A stretch of DNA of 64,000 nucleotides from Sitta carolinensis (GCA_032173965.1 JAVUNC010000019.1:4464501-4528500); one strand, 5' to 3'; positions 38,250-52,300 are shown, counted from the first letter of the stretch. A program made the numbers and translations. The notes: generated by a model not told the origin, from the letters alone.

Positions 38250-40960
38250 AAGACTTAGCAAATGACACTGGTGTGGGCAGGAACAGAAGAGATGGATAGG
38301 ACTTCATAACCTTTGGGCTGCTTTCAGATTTGCAAGATGATGAAAATCCTAGGGGAGCTTTTCCAATATGTTTTTCATCCTCTGTGTAACTGGAAAAGTG
38401 AAATTCTTCTGAATGAGCAGGATGAGGAAAATACTTAGCTCTGACGATGCTGGGAAAATTCTGGGGTTATTTTTATCCATGCATATAATTTCTGGTTGGA
38501 AAAAAAGAAATTGCCTCAAGTGTTCTGAATATGTGAATTTCTTATCTTCTGTTAGAAAACATAAGCACTGGCAGGAGAAAGCAGACTTTCTTCATTAGTG
38601 CCAGAATATTCAACATAGGTTCCTCAATACGGAAAAAAGTAGTCAGAAGAAAAACAAGGAAAGTCATTATCTGTTTTTTTCCCCTTTTAATAACCTTTTC
38701 AGTAGCACAATGCATTCAAAGCTAGGCACATTCCCCTCAGTGCAATATGGTCTCAAGACATGATTTAGATGGAAAATTTAAGTAAGATTAATGCAATTTA
38801 TTATCCGCCAGGATATCCCTACAAACCACACTGCTTGGCTGAATTTTTGATTCTCAATCTAATATTTCAGATGAGATTTCCAGATGGGTGTCTTATTCCT
38901 CTATTAGTTTAGTGAGGGTGATATAGAGTTTGTAAAACAGGAGAGGTTAAGCTAGTTTTAACACTTGATTAATCATTTAAATTACTTTGTTACTGTTTGA
39001 ATCCATTGACTTTTGTTTACCAAGCAACTCCCTGAAACCCAAAGCCAACAAAAACGGCAGGCAGCTTTCCAAGTTGTTAATTTATTCAATGAGTTCTTCA
39101 AAGGAGTTCTAAAAGGGGAAAAAAGGAGCAAATTTATAGTTGCATTGAAAGCGTAGAGCAATTCTTGTTCATTGCTTGCTAAAAATGTCCAGGTTTTTAT
39201 GACTCAGAAAAAAAGCCAATATTCAAATATGCTGGCCAGCTCCTGGAGACATATATTTTTTTAAAGCAAATCAAACAAGTGCTTAATAGAGCCTGACTGC
39301 ATGTTCATGCAAATGCTGATTGAAATAAAATCAACTCGTGTGACAAGCCACACATTTCTCTGCTTTTTATGTGCAAATGTGACTTCATCTGAAGTAAGAT
39401 TCTGTTCCACCGCAGGAAAATTCAGAGGGAGCGGGATCAGGCCCATAGGAAGTCAAGAGCACAGGGACAAAGCTTTTTCAAAAGCAAGTATGAATGGGTG
39501 ATTAAAAAGCCCCCTTCAGTTGCACAATATACATGTGTACAGTTTGCAATTGTCCTCTGGGGAAAGGGAAAAAAAAAATCCCAAGCCCTAAATCATGAAA
39601 AAAAGTCCAGCTTTCGATTCTGCACATTACAAAGTCCAAGTTTGGTAAATTGATTACAATTTCTTTACAGAGACCTATCAGGAATAAACCACTAAGTCTT
39701 AGACATAAATTTGAATTCCAGAGTCTCCAGCTAACCCAGCTCATAAATGAATTCCTAAATGCTGACTGTGCCAGAAGACCCAGTGCTGCAAAACCACTTG
39801 GCAGAAGCCATTAGTTTCAATGAGATGAACTGCTCTATTTAGCTCTCATTCAAAACTTTACAGAAATGCCAGATTTCCATAAACACAGGTTTCCTTGAAT
39901 TTCCAGGGCTTTGATTAACTGGTAGATGAGGGTGTCTTACAAATATAGATTTGTATGCAGAGTTCAGCTCAGAAAGCGAGAGCGACTGGAAATGGACTGT
40001 AGGCTTTTCTTTCTTTCTGACTTTTTCTCTTCCTGAACTAACAGAAAGCAGGAAAACTCCTTCAGAATATTTTGGAACTAAGGCTTTAATAATTAATAAT
40101 TACTCTGTGGTTTAGCAATGTTGTAGATCATTTTCCTGCCATATATATCATTGTGTGTTAAGCTTTTTATGACAGATTAATATCCTTCAGCTTTTACAGT
40201 ATGGTTTTAAAGTACTGAAGCAATGAAAGACAAAAAGAAAAATTTTTTTCAATCTTTATTTTTCCTCTTAAAAGAAATCATTAAAAATTATTAAAGGCAA
40301 AGACTACATCTTTTTTCCAGGGACATCATTTTAGCATTGCTTTTTCTTCTTCCCTGTACTATTTGTGACCCACCCATCAGTCAGTTGTGTTAAAACCAGC
40401 AATGATTTTTGCTACCTTTAAATTTATGTTAATGCAGGCTAGGTGAGGAGCAGATTTGGTGGTTGTTTTTTTTTGTTTTGGTTTTTTTTTGTTTTTTTTT
40501 GCATTCTGGGTTTGGGGCCAAGTTATGGACCAATGGCTTTTATAGCCTGGATGTAGGAGCATTAAAGATTAAAAGATGAAGTCCCCTTTTCTCCCCCATC
40601 TAATTTTTTCCCTCCACCAGCAAATGTTCCTAAAAAACACATAATCTCTATAGTACTATGGTGATCATCATAAATCTATGAATAAATGGCATTACTAGCA
40701 AGAGTGCAAGAGCAGCACAGATAATAATATGCAACTATGGTTTATTAACCTTAAACCCTCTTAAATCAATCATGGAACCATAGCAGCCAAGAAAACTATT
40801 GTGGTCAAACGCCGTGAACTCCAGCTTGCTTTTAACACTAGGAATATTTCCTACAACATCTCTGCTCCCAACCAGAGCTTCTGTAATAAAAACTGTAGTT
40901 TATGTGCCTGTTTTTTGGTTAGGCTCTGGGAGTCTGATTCAGCATTTTTAATTTTTTCCC
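38250..40960. other. Unique non-coding sequence, no gene recognised
   Basis: A+T-rich DNA with no open frame above about 80 codons and no repeat family recognised. A T-rich tract with single G interruptions lies at 40461-40500. I see nothing else supportable. Confidence 0.55.
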
Positions 40961-40969
40961 TTTTTTCAG

Positions 40970-41405
40970 GACAGCGCTGGCTGTGTGGGTGCTGGCTGTG
41001 TGTGGCCCCGCGGCTTGGCGCCCGCACAGCCCAGTCCTGCTGCAGCTGGCAAAAACTGCTGGGATTTCAGAGCTGCAAAGCACAACGTTGGCCCTTTGGC
41101 ATTACCCCACCCTTCCTGAGCAGTGCCTTTTGAATAAGCCCGTGTGCTTTGGCCCTCTGTGGATAACGGGCTTTCCAGGGCATTCTGCTCGGCCGGAGAA
41201 TGAGGAAGGTTGCCGAAGCCTGGACGTGCAGAAATAAATGTGGTCTCACTTTTCATTGAGAATTCCCCTCGTTTGCCATTGGCTTTTCCTACGGGAGTTT
41301 GGGTGTAGGTGATTGACAGGGATTGTTGTGTTGGCAGAGTTGGGTTCAGGCAGTGAGGGGAATGCTGCCACCAAAGCAAACATGGCAAAATCGACGGAAA
41401 ACCGA
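40970..41405. other. CpG-rich patch in CpG-poor surroundings
   Basis: I count about 17 CpG dinucleotides in roughly 430 bases (clusters at CCCCGCGGC, GGCGCCCGC, CTCGGCCGG and ATCGACGG), while kilobases on either side have very few. It begins right after a pyrimidine tract ending in TTTTTTCAGG (AG at 40968-40969), which looks like a splice acceptor, and AATAAA lies inside it at 41233-41238. Frames are open on both strands (to 41237 on +, 159 codons on - at 40966-41445) with no recognised domain. It could be a small unmethylated element, a terminal non-coding exon or chance. Confidence 0.45.
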
Positions 41406-41449
41406 AGGCAAAACTAAAGAGCATTAAATTAACCAAACTATGCAAAAGA

Positions 41450-44400
41450 TGCTAAGAAGGTGAAGACCTGAAAGAAACTGGGAAAACAATGAATGATCCG
41501 GCTGAAAAATGAAAGCTGCAATGTGAGGATTTCAAGAACTCCAAAAATGAGCTGAGAAGTCTGATCTCAAACAGAATGGAAAAGTAATGTTTATAGAGCA
41601 CTTAGAGTCATGACATGCATTGGGATAGAAAATCCATGCCTCAAATATTCAGACTTCAGGTTGGGATAAACATAATATTGAGTATAAACTTCAATATGAC
41701 TATTGAAACTACATGATCTTTTTTACCAAGGAACGACTGGTGAAATAGAAAAAAATAAACCCTAAACCCCAAACCCAGAGATAATTTACTACTTTTGTAT
41801 TATTTCTCCTTACAGAAAAATCTAACAGGAAGAAACCACTGAAACATAGTTTAGGTCTGAAGAACCATGTTTCTTGAGTATCTGTAAATCTATGAACATC
41901 CGGCTGCCTTGACTGGTTTCTGTGAGCCCTAAAGCCCCAGCTTTGATGAAAGGCCACACACAGATCACAGACCCCGCAGGAGAAACCTTGCCTTGGCGTG
42001 GGACAGAGGCTGTCTGTCCATCTGAGACTTGGTGTCTGAGAGCCAGCCACAAACCTTGTCTTTCCTAAGAGAAATGGACCAATTTTTCTTCTTTTAAAAC
42101 AGCCAAAGCAAGTCCTGCTCCTATAGCCTGTGTCTGCAGAGCACTCAGGCTGGGGGATCTCTAACAGTGCCTTCCTCACCTGGGTAAAACACAAACCTGT
42201 GCCTTCTATAAACCCTGGGAGCAACTTCAACAGAGATGCTTCTTTTAAGAGTGAGAGTGGGGGAGTTCAAGAGTTAGGCTGATTAAGGACCAAAGAGCAA
42301 AGGCACGTAAGGGAAAAATCCAATCCCCCTTCTGAGAGCTGGCTGCAGGTTTTCCAGCGCAAGCTTCCCTCATACTGCAGTGCTGCAGGCAGGCTTGTGA
42401 GCATCATCCATCGATTATTAGGGCCAAATCACTCTCTGCATTTTGGAAGCAATGAGTGTTGAGGGGCTCTTTGGAGGAGATTTGAGAAAAGCTGTAAATT
42501 GTGCTCTCCACTGAGCAGAAACGGTGGGGTTACCATCATGACAGTATTTATCACATCATCGCTACCATCTCTACCATCCGCGGGTGGCATAAGTGCCGCA
42601 GAATTTCCTTGACAAAGGTTTTGTGTCTCCCCAGGATTAGGAGGCTTGTGCAGAACAGAGGGAATGGAGAATAAGAGAAAGGCAGAAATTGCCACGTGTA
42701 ACACCAAACGAGGCATTCATTCACTTTGTGTGTTAAATCTTGTGCCCTGCCAGCTGCAGTCTCCCCCAGAATTAGGAGCACCTGACGTTTTACTCTTCTT
42801 GTATTTGCAGAGAGATGCCGGTGACAATAGATTATTTTTGTTGTGCAGGTGCACCAAACCTGGTGGAGCCCCACAGATTACAGGCATGCAAGCACAGAGA
42901 TGCAAATCCTTCAGGGGGGCATTTGTTTGAGAGGGGATCCAGCTCACTCTTTTAGGAGAGGTGTGGGGATGTCTTCACCTGTAGTTCATCCTAAGTAAAA
43001 AAATGCTTCAGTAAAATTCGCACAAAAATAAAGATTTATGCGTTTATAACTGGTTCCTAAGGAAAAAAAATATTTTAAAAAGGAAAAAAAGAGAAAGAAA
43101 CTCACAATTTTCAGTTTTTCTTGCACATTTGAGTACATGAGTAATTTTGCCAAGAATTTTTATTTCAGATAATGGATTCCAAGACCCCATTATCAGTGTG
43201 GAGGAATGAATACCCTCCGTTCATGTTTTTGCCAAAACCAAATGTGGAAAATGCTCAAACCACACCTGTTTCAGTTCTACAGCACATACACTTCTGCTTG
43301 CCAGCTCCCTAGCTGTTAAAATTAGTTTAGGGGATTTCTGATACTTTTTTTTTTTTTTTTCTTTTCTATTTTGTTTTCTTTTTCAAGGCAGTTACATGAC
43401 AACAGTAGCAAGGGTATGTGGTTAGCTCATAGGGATGTGAGAGGGAAAGCAGAAACACTTTAGAACTCCAGCAGCAGTTGCACAGAGGAGGATTTGGCTC
43501 TCAGATTGAATGCTAGTTAGTGTAGGTGCTGCTCCTGCAATGGGTATCAGCGAGGGAATGTGAAGTTACCCTGCTGATCGAAGTGGGTTTGCTCAATTCT
43601 CTTTTGAGGTATTGCCTGATGGGGCTCCGCACAGCACCTGAGGATGGCTGTGTTGTAAAGGACAGAGGAGGAGAGCTTTTTTGAAAGAGCTGCTCAGTGT
43701 AAGAGACAGCAATTTGATGGCAAAAGGTGGTGTCATTCAAATGCTTTAGGGAAACCGATGCATTTGGGAATGCAGCAGTGTTTATTTCAGTGTCCTCCTG
43801 TCTCCTCGGGAATGCAAATTTGAATTTAAAAGTTACCCTGTTATTATACCCCCCAGGCCCTCGTATGGGTCAAGTGGATAATCACCCCGTTAGCACCTTG
43901 GACTGCTGCTCAGCTCTCCATTATCCAGCCTCTGGCTCCCCATGCTCCGAGTGAAATCTCCCTGGTGAGCAGCTTTGAACAAACTCCGTGCCACATTATT
44001 TAACAACCAGGGCTTGTTTAGTCCTCCCCCTAAAAAACTCTATATTTATTCTAGATTTGGGCTACAAAGGAAGATTTTTATACAGCTACTTTTTAGTTAT
44101 CTGTAAATATTTTTGACTCTGTTACACAGATTTCCTGGTTTAAACTTACAATAAAATCTGGTTAAAGATGCACTGGAATGCACAATATCAAGGAAAAATA
44201 TTAACCAATGAATTACACGTTATCTATGCTACATTAGCACAATACATTACAAAATCAGTATTTCTGCTACAGAAATGATGAGTAAAAATAACTTCAGAAA
44301 AAAATGAATAACTTACCCAGGATTTTTTTTTTTAATTTTTAAGAAAATTGCTGTCTTTAGTTTGCTACCTAATATCTGCTGGAAATACTCCCTCTCATTT

Positions 44401-46690
44401 TTGTTTATTCTCATTCTCAGAATTTTCACAATAATTTACCCTCTGTACTATGACTTACCCTCTCCTTTGGGAAGGACCTTTTGCTATTTTAAAATTAAAA
44501 CACAAGGTGCCTCATGCCCTCCTCCACAAAAAACCCTTCTCATTTTGCTTGCATTGTAAGCAACAATAAATATAATGAAAGAACCTCATGATTCACAGGT
44601 TATGCAAAACTCCTACACAGAAATTATCTTCATGTCTCATGGAAGAAGTATTTTAAACTGAGAAGTCTGCTAACTGTGAAATGCTGAAGGAAAACTAGGG
44701 AGCATCAGTACAACAGTATTATGAAGGCAAGGCAGACATATTTTTGCAGAATGGTTTTTCAAATTTGAATTTGACATTTGAATCCCAGAAATTCAAATCT
44801 AAGAATGGCTCTAGGAACCAAGCACACACCAATTTGCATTTTTAAATATTTATTCCTCAGACTAGCAGGTCTTTTCCTTTTTTTTTTTTTTTTAATTTGA
44901 GAAACTTAATCCCACTGTCTCTTCAGTGTCCCCCCAAAACAGCTAATTTCGAAATATCCAAGGGATAGTTTAATTGCCATTGTGGGCTAATGAGTTTGGG
45001 GCTAGGTGGGTGACATTTTTTGCAGATATTTAATAGGCTGTATAAACACCGGCTGGTTTTTTCTTTCCTGAAGCACAAGGATGTCAGCAGTCAGCCACTT
45101 CTCCTGACTAATCAAAAGAGGAGTTTAGAGCACCCCACCTCCCTGCCCATGCCCTTGATGGCGACTGTTTTTAGGGCCCTGATGTTTATTTAGCTCCTTA
45201 CACCATTCAGTACATCACATGCTCTATTATACTGTGTAATTTTTGAAATCCTAAATGTCATGCAGTAGTAGTCAAAAGCCTTAAAATGTCTCTTATATTT
45301 ATGTAGTCATTTTTATCAAGCGAGTTATAATCTCACCAGAGGATGTAATCAGATCTGTCCAAGGAGACTGATGTTCATAAAACAGTGTTGGCTAACATTA
45401 TTTCTTTTCCAGGCTTGTACTTCTTCTTTGATTATATCTTGTGTCAGTTTTATTCCTGGTTCTGCAATTGGAAACCCACAATAACAGTGCTATAATGTTT
45501 CACAAATCTGCTCATGGTCAGCTCTCCTGTTGATTCAAACTGTGAGCATTTAGCTTTTTTTTTTTTTTTTTTTTTTTTTCTTTTTCTAAGAATCCAGAAG
45601 TTACTTAAGTAATTTAGGAATCCTCTCAAATAATGTGTGTAGAACCAAAGCAGGACACTATGTGCTGGCATACAGAGGTGAGTTATGGCAACAAAACAAC
45701 TTACCACCCACCCCTTGACCAGCTGCCTGTGCACTGTGACTGTGATGGGGCTGTCCTGAGGTTAGAGCTAAGGATGAGTTCTCAGCTCAAGCATTCCAAG
45801 GTGGTTATTGTGCTTTGGCTGAGGAATGGCAACTTCTTTACGGTGTTGCCATGGCATTGTGTTGAGTCCACAAGGAGTCACTTATAAAGACAGAGAACGG
45901 GCTCCTGAGTCCTTTAGGTTCATTGAAATTGCATCCACCACCTCATTCAGTGGTCTAAACTCACACACACGTGCAAATAGTCCTTTTTCCACTGACAGTC
46001 AGTCAGGCTGTGTAGCAGAAAGCTCTGGTAGCTCTGCTGCTGAGCAGGTATGTCCATGAGCCAGCAGAGCACTCCTCACACTGGCTGTACAACCAGATGG
46101 CTTCCAGAGCTCTTCTGTGTATGCACCGTGTTTTTCAGAACAGTGAAAATCACGGTGGTACCTCTTTAAAATCTTGTTTCCCTTCTTTGCTGGCTATCTA
46201 TGCAAACAGCATTTTGAAAAACACACAGAAACTATTCCTTCCTGGAAAAAGTGTCAGAGGTTTTTGTGCTTTTTTATATTCAATTGGTTCAGGAATGCTT
46301 TTGCACTTAACACCTCCGTGAACTTTTTTTGTGACACAGTATCTCATCTGGTAGGTCCATTCTGAGATGGCTGGCTGGCGTGCCAAGTGCAAGCTCCAAA
46401 CCCTATCTTCCCCAGGTGCTAAATTACCTTTCCTGATAGTCTGAACAAAATCTGGGAGGTGTTTAGTTTAGGCTTGAACAGTACACTTAGATCCCAGCCA
46501 TTCCCTCTTCCGGACACCCAATAACCCTGTGAATATTCCAAACTGATAATGACAGTCTTGAGCAAGTGGTGCTCTGAGAAAGCACTTTTCCCTGCATTTT
46601 TTTTTTTTTGAGGAGAGATCAAACGTGGATATTGTGAAGAAAAAGCAAAGAGCAGAGGTGTGTGTGGAAAGCCAGGGTTGTGGATGTGCT
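41450..46690. other. Unique non-coding sequence, no gene recognised
   Basis: The longest frame of the whole window, 173 codons on the minus strand at 41709-42230, lies here, but its product has no recognisable domain and its upstream region shows no promoter or splice pattern. T runs occur at 43345-43360 and 44878-44894. The stretches near 43880-44160 and 44990-45370 look like ordinary unique sequence, low in repeats. They may be conserved non-coding DNA, but that cannot be judged from one sequence. Confidence 0.5.
45555..45589. repeat. Poly(T) run, 35 bases
   Basis: An uninterrupted T run followed by CTTTTT. On the minus strand it is a poly(A) run, but there is no TTTATT on the plus strand within 30 bases after it. 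It is treated as a simple repeat. Its exact length is unreliable in most assemblies. Confidence 0.9.
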
Positions 46691-49600
46691 CAGGCCACAG
46701 CTGCCTGCAGCGTGAATGGGATAACACATCTTTGAGCTTTCACTGAGCCCAGCCTGTGCTCTGGCCCTTCATATACAACTTGTTGTGACTTCCAAAGGGC
46801 ACTGAATTGCAGCCCAGAGGCCATCCAGGAGTGCCACCAGCAGAGCATGAACTTAGCCAGGACAGTTTTAGCTGGCAGCCTCCTGGTGAGGGGGCACAGC
46901 TTTCTGCCCTTGTGCCACCCCTCAGTCCATGCAACCAGCAGTGCTGTCCTTCCTCCCTGGCACAAGAACCTCAGGCCAATTCTTGTGCCAGGTACCCTGG
47001 GCAGTGAATCACCCAAACATTACCAGAACCCAGCACTGTGGGTCCATTCCCATCCTCTGGGTGGGAAGAGATGAGATCGCTGCTCCTCAAACAACAGCTA
47101 GCAGCTCCCTGGGCATCAGCCCTGATTCTCCTTGCAAAAAGAGGAGCCTGCTTTGCTTTTATTCTTGGTGTTTTGTGCTCTGTTTTTCTTTCACTAGTGT
47201 TTCATGCTCTGATACAGACGTATTTCTCCGGAAAAGCTCCTGTGCATAAGGATTTCTGTTTTCATTTATGACCTTAAGGGAAAACATCTGTTGCTGTCTT
47301 GCCATTTGTCTTCAGCTTTCCTTGTAGCTGTTGTTTTACTCATGGTATCATAGTTCTTTATGTATCCCCATTATCTTTCTGCACTGTATCTCTCTGTCTC
47401 TGTGATAGGTCACATGCTGGTGTCAGTGTTTTCTGGGACAAAGTCAAATTCTTTATTTTTAGGAGGTGTTTAAGTTAATCTCTGTCTGTTACTGCTCTTT
47501 GGGGTTTTAATGTTCTGTTATCTTGTTCCAGACTAAATTTTCTCATCTGAAATTGTCCCAGAGAGATAATGTGCCTCAAATTTTGAATTTTCTTGGTTTT
47601 CTCTACAATGGAGAATTGCTAGACTTTCTCTGGCTCCTTCTTTAGCTTTTTTAGCTGTATTATTAGTGCCTTAGAGTTGTTTGTTAACAGCTGTTGTAGG
47701 AAAATATTGTTAGCAAAACAGAGGCCCAGATTAATCTGATTTATTCTGTCTCTCTAAGTGCCTTGACATTGTTTTATAAAGCCAATGGGGAGAAAAAAGA
47801 GGACAACTGAGATCTTAACAGAGTGAATTTGTCCTCACTTCTCTTTTGACTAAACCACCACCAAACTACATAGTGAGGCTGTAGTGCAGCCATGCCCTCA
47901 CTGAGGCAGTTCAGGAAAGAGTTGGAGTTTGGTGAGTGGCAGGCAAACCACAGAGGGAGGAGAGAACCCTCTCCAAGGGTGCCACACATGAGACCCCTGC
48001 AGAATCTCTCTGTGTTTCATTCCAGTGAAGGATGAGCAGAGAAACACAAAGACAGGAAGCCCAAGAGCAGCACTGCCACCAGCTCGAGTCAGTTCTAACT
48101 TTAGGTGACTTTACTTGAAATTAAATGGTGAATTCAATGTAATTCCCTGATATCTCAGGTGCTACCACTGAGATGTGCACAAGCCATGTACACTGAGATA
48201 TTGTCTGGGCATTCAGTGAGTGATACAGACACTGATTTCTTTTCCAAGCATGTTATGAAGGGCTCAATATAATTAAGCTACAATTGTCAGTGCCTGAAAA
48301 ATTCATGACTCTTGTGAAAGAATATTGTTGTATTCTCCGAAGAATAATGTGGGCAAGCATGGTGCTTCTCTATTCCATACAGTAAAACATAGAAATTTAG
48401 TTTCAGGAAGTTCAGTGCAGCTTTTTTAGATGCACAGGCCTTAGCTGAGTATAAACAAAAGGACAAATTGCTTGGAATAGGCAATATTGATATCACAGGT
48501 CTTTGAGACATCAAGAGTAGTGACAAGAAGACCTTCCCAGACAGCTCATGTGCACATCCCACATTCCCTTCACCTTTCTACCATGCTCTCAAACTAAAAA
48601 GGACACTTGTCCTTTTCTAATTACAACATCCTTATAAAAAGCAAAGTTTACAAACCATGCTGTGCCTGTTCTCCAAGGGGAAATTCAAACATCATGCTGC
48701 AGTGGCCTTTCACCTCTGGAAGAGCTGAAGGCTAAGATTAGGATTTTGTCCTTGAAAATGAGCAGAGGCTTTACATGGGTTCTGAATTCCTCCATGCTCC
48801 AGTCTCAGTAAAATTTAATAACAATAAATATTATTTTTAAATAAATAATTTCCTGTGAAATTAAATGCCTTGCCAGGCTAGTCTTCATGTTATTTCCATC
48901 ACTAGATTCTGCTTGTGCTCTGCAGGCTACCTCTAGTTTTTAATTCCACTCAGGATTCAAAAAAAGGATTAGATTCTAGTGGAAATCTAGAAATGCTCAT
49001 GTCAATCCCTTTCTTCCTAGAGTTATGAGGAGAAAATGACAGATGCTATTGCTGAGACACAAGCCAGTCTCTGATCTTAGTATACAAAATGTTTTCCTTG
49101 GGGTCTCCCACAGCCTTTATACAAAGGGTTTTCAAATTTCAAGCTGAAGTTGTGAATAAAAACACTTTTCTAGATTTCCTAGATGGAAAAAAAAAACCCC
49201 AAAAAACCTTACTGTAAATCTCTGATGGTCAATTCTTTTCCCTCTCATGGTTTAACAAAATTCCACCTGAGTTGGGCAGCAGAAAAAAAAAATCCCAATT
49301 TTATCAAAACAAACCTATGAAACTCTTTTAAAGGTTTTAAAAATCTTTTAAGGGGAGAGACACCTGCGTCCACTCAAAGAGCCCCAGCTGAGTTAAAGAC
49401 ACAGATTGTGTGCTGTGGAAGCTCAAGCCAAGCAGTGAATGATGAAAAAAACCCCTCATTTAATTTCTTGGCTTCTGCAGTCTTATCAGAGTGTTCTGCC
49501 CAGCAGAAATGAGCCCTGTGAAAAACATATATCCCCAAGTTCAAATGTGCAGTGTAAAACAATATCTAAAAGAAGTTAATTCCAGCGCTTGTTCCTTAAA

Positions 49601-50693
49601 TAATTTTCAGTGCGAGAGATGGTTTTATAATCATGTGTCTATGATCAGAGACTTTTGGATAGACACCAAATCAAAACATCAGCAAAGAGAATGGGGTGAT
49701 GTGGAAAACTGATTTATTCATTCAGAGTCAATAAAGTAAGCATGCAGTAGCTGGACTGTAAATAGCCCTGTGGAGAAGATTTATAAGTCTTAACATGGGG
49801 AGACAGGTTTATCCCAGTTAAAAGCACATTTTGACTGGAAGAACCCGTCACCATGTTTATAAAATGGGGCCTTGCATGCAAGATGTAACCTTAGGCCTGT
49901 GTGAATTTGAAATGGGCAAAAAAAATGTCATCTGCAACCGTGTTTTACATCTCTGAAGTAGAAAGCTGAAATCGACCTGAAAATATGAAGGAGAAAGACA
50001 AAAATTCTAAGCAAAATAATTCTAGGCCTCAGCAGGAATATGTACAGTGCTTAAAACTTCCCTTTGCTCCAGATTGCTGTGTTTATAAATCAAAATTATA
50101 TGTCCAGTGGGGAAAAGGGAAGTAAAACTGTTTCCAAATGAAAAAAGGACAAGTGATTCATTTCTGCTAAAATCATAATTGAAAATACAGAATGTAGAAT
50201 TTCTCTTGGTTTACTCCTGTTTATATTTGTAACATTTGCTTTGTTGCAGTTAATATGATCAAGAGATTGAAAAAGAAACCATTTAAAGAAACCATTACCA
50301 CTATAAATCTTTCAACTATTTGAAAAATAATACACATTGCAGGCTTTCTGCACCCTATAAAATAGAGCTCCATCTTTACCAGGGATAAATGCACTTCCTT
50401 CAGTTTCCTGATAGAACAGGCCTTTCCAGTATTTCATTTATTAAACAAAAAATATCTTTATTGACTGTAGTGTATAAACAACTCTGAAAAAACCCTAGTG
50501 AAATCTAATGAGGTATTTCCCTTTGCAAGCATGACAAGGTTCAAATACATGCATATGTGCAGTAAGGAAAATAAAATTGACTTTGACAATCAGATACCCC
50601 AGCGAGCTTCTATCTTTGCAACAAATGTGCTCTAAATTCCAATGTGCTTTGACAATCACCATTTATTTCAATGCATCCTCCCCAGACACTCAT

Positions 50694-50745
50694 TCTTGAG
50701 AGCCAAATTCCCGTCTCGTGGAAGTCAGAGGGAGGCTTGCCATAG
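50694..50745. repeat. Possible ancient interspersed repeat piece
   Basis: GAGAGCCAAATTCCCGTCT followed by GTGGAAGTCAGAGGGAGG resembles the 'GGCCAAATTC ... GAAGTCAATGGGAG' order noted near 21965. Orientation and family are uncertain, and it is short. Confidence 0.35.
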
Positions 50746-52300
50746 TATCAGTGTTGGAAAGATTTGATCCTTGCTATGTTTAAAAGCAATCAGATGGATG
50801 CAAAATGAAAGGAAATGAATGCATTTACCCCTTGAAGTTCCAAGGACATTGAAAAAGCATATGTCTGGTACTTTTATTTTGGAGCTCTCACACGCTGACA
50901 GAATAACAACTGCCCTTCATGAGTTAGCAAGATGCCTCTTCAAGGCCCTCACAGGCCATTTAGGGGTGCAGACAATCATCTTCCAGTGCAGTAAGTCACA
51001 TTTGTTTCCCTAGGTAGGACATGCCCTTCTGACAGTAAAATAGTGCTCCCAGGAGTTCATCTGTGCTAGAGACTCTCCTAGGGCTTTGGCTAGACGTAGA
51101 ACGGAGGTGCTTGGATTTAAAGATGTGCTGCAAACACAGCCTGTTGCACCAAGAGGTGGATAAAGCTCCCTTATGGATTGGGAAAATTTAAAAGCAAAAA
51201 TAAAACAGAACTGTTGTGGGCATCTCTGGGTGAAAGGGGGACAATACTAACAGATGGGTACTAGTGTAAAGTGAATCCTTTTGAGCTTTAGTAATTTATA
51301 TGACTCTTATTATCAGCAATGAGAGGTTATCAATGAGGGTAACAAAGAGATAAGGCAACAAAAAAGAAAGATAAAACACTTAAATCATCATAAATTACTT
51401 TTTAGAAAACATTTTAACTTATGTCAAAAATAAATATAGATTCAGATGTTAAATTCATTTAAACATTTAAGTAGATATCAATGGTCTTCTGTGATATCTG
51501 ATTATGTGAGACAGCTGTGTACATCAGCAGGCTTAGGTCATGGGGTGAAGACAAAGACTAAGGTACCAGATTAATGCCACAGAGCCAGTCATCCCATAAC
51601 TCTGGGAAGTCGTTGCAGTGAAGGAAAAGAAGGCTCCAACACACCCTCAAGTCCCAGTGACTTTGTCTTGCAGGATCAGCTCCTCACTTCCTCCATGTGA
51701 CATCCATGGCTGGTCACAGCACAGCATTGCAGGAAAAATTGTGGACATTTCCAGTCAATTCAGAGAACAAACAAAACACGAAAGAACTGTGATTAAACCG
51801 GGAACAGCCTTCAGGCAATCCCACAAATTAGACGAAAAATAAAGAAAAAATGCTCACTGTACATAGATCACATAATCCTGTAAAAAAAGCCAGTTTCCAG
51901 TAAGAGAACTTGGATATCAGTGAAGAGGTGAAAATAAAGGAAAATCAGTTCTTGCCTTTTAATACTGACAAAAGGTTTGAGCAGCCCTTGAAATGCAGTG
52001 GTGTGCTGTTAATTCCTGTTTCAAGGTTTTCATGATGTGATGGTCCATGTGGCTGCTGTGGCTCTACTATTGCTGAGGTGTTGAGACAACAGTAAAAGAA
52101 AAAGTGTGACAACAAAGGAGAGTGTCCCTTTCTCAGATGTCCTGTTAGTACCTCCAAGCAGCCTCTTCAGTTGAGGCCTCTTGTATTTTTATTTCTATTC
52201 CAGCTGTTCCTCAGAATAATTGGTAGAAAGGTGTGACTCTAAGGAAGGCTCGAATTGCTCCTCCAGCTGTTGGGTTTATTATCTACATTTTAATATGGGC

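Noticed and set aside
41755..41780. Telomere-like string (AACCCTAAACCCCAAACCC)
   Set aside because: Under three imperfect units and no array. Too short to be an interstitial telomeric repeat.
41709..42230. 173-codon minus-strand frame, the longest in the window
   Set aside because: No domain, no signal peptide or family motif, no splice or promoter context. A frame of this length is expected by chance in 64 kb of six-frame sequence.
42795..42850. Possible micro-exon between TTGTATTTGCAG and GTGCAGGTGC
   Set aside because: The acceptor is plausible, but the intervening 37 or so bases carry no supported frame and no partner exons are visible.
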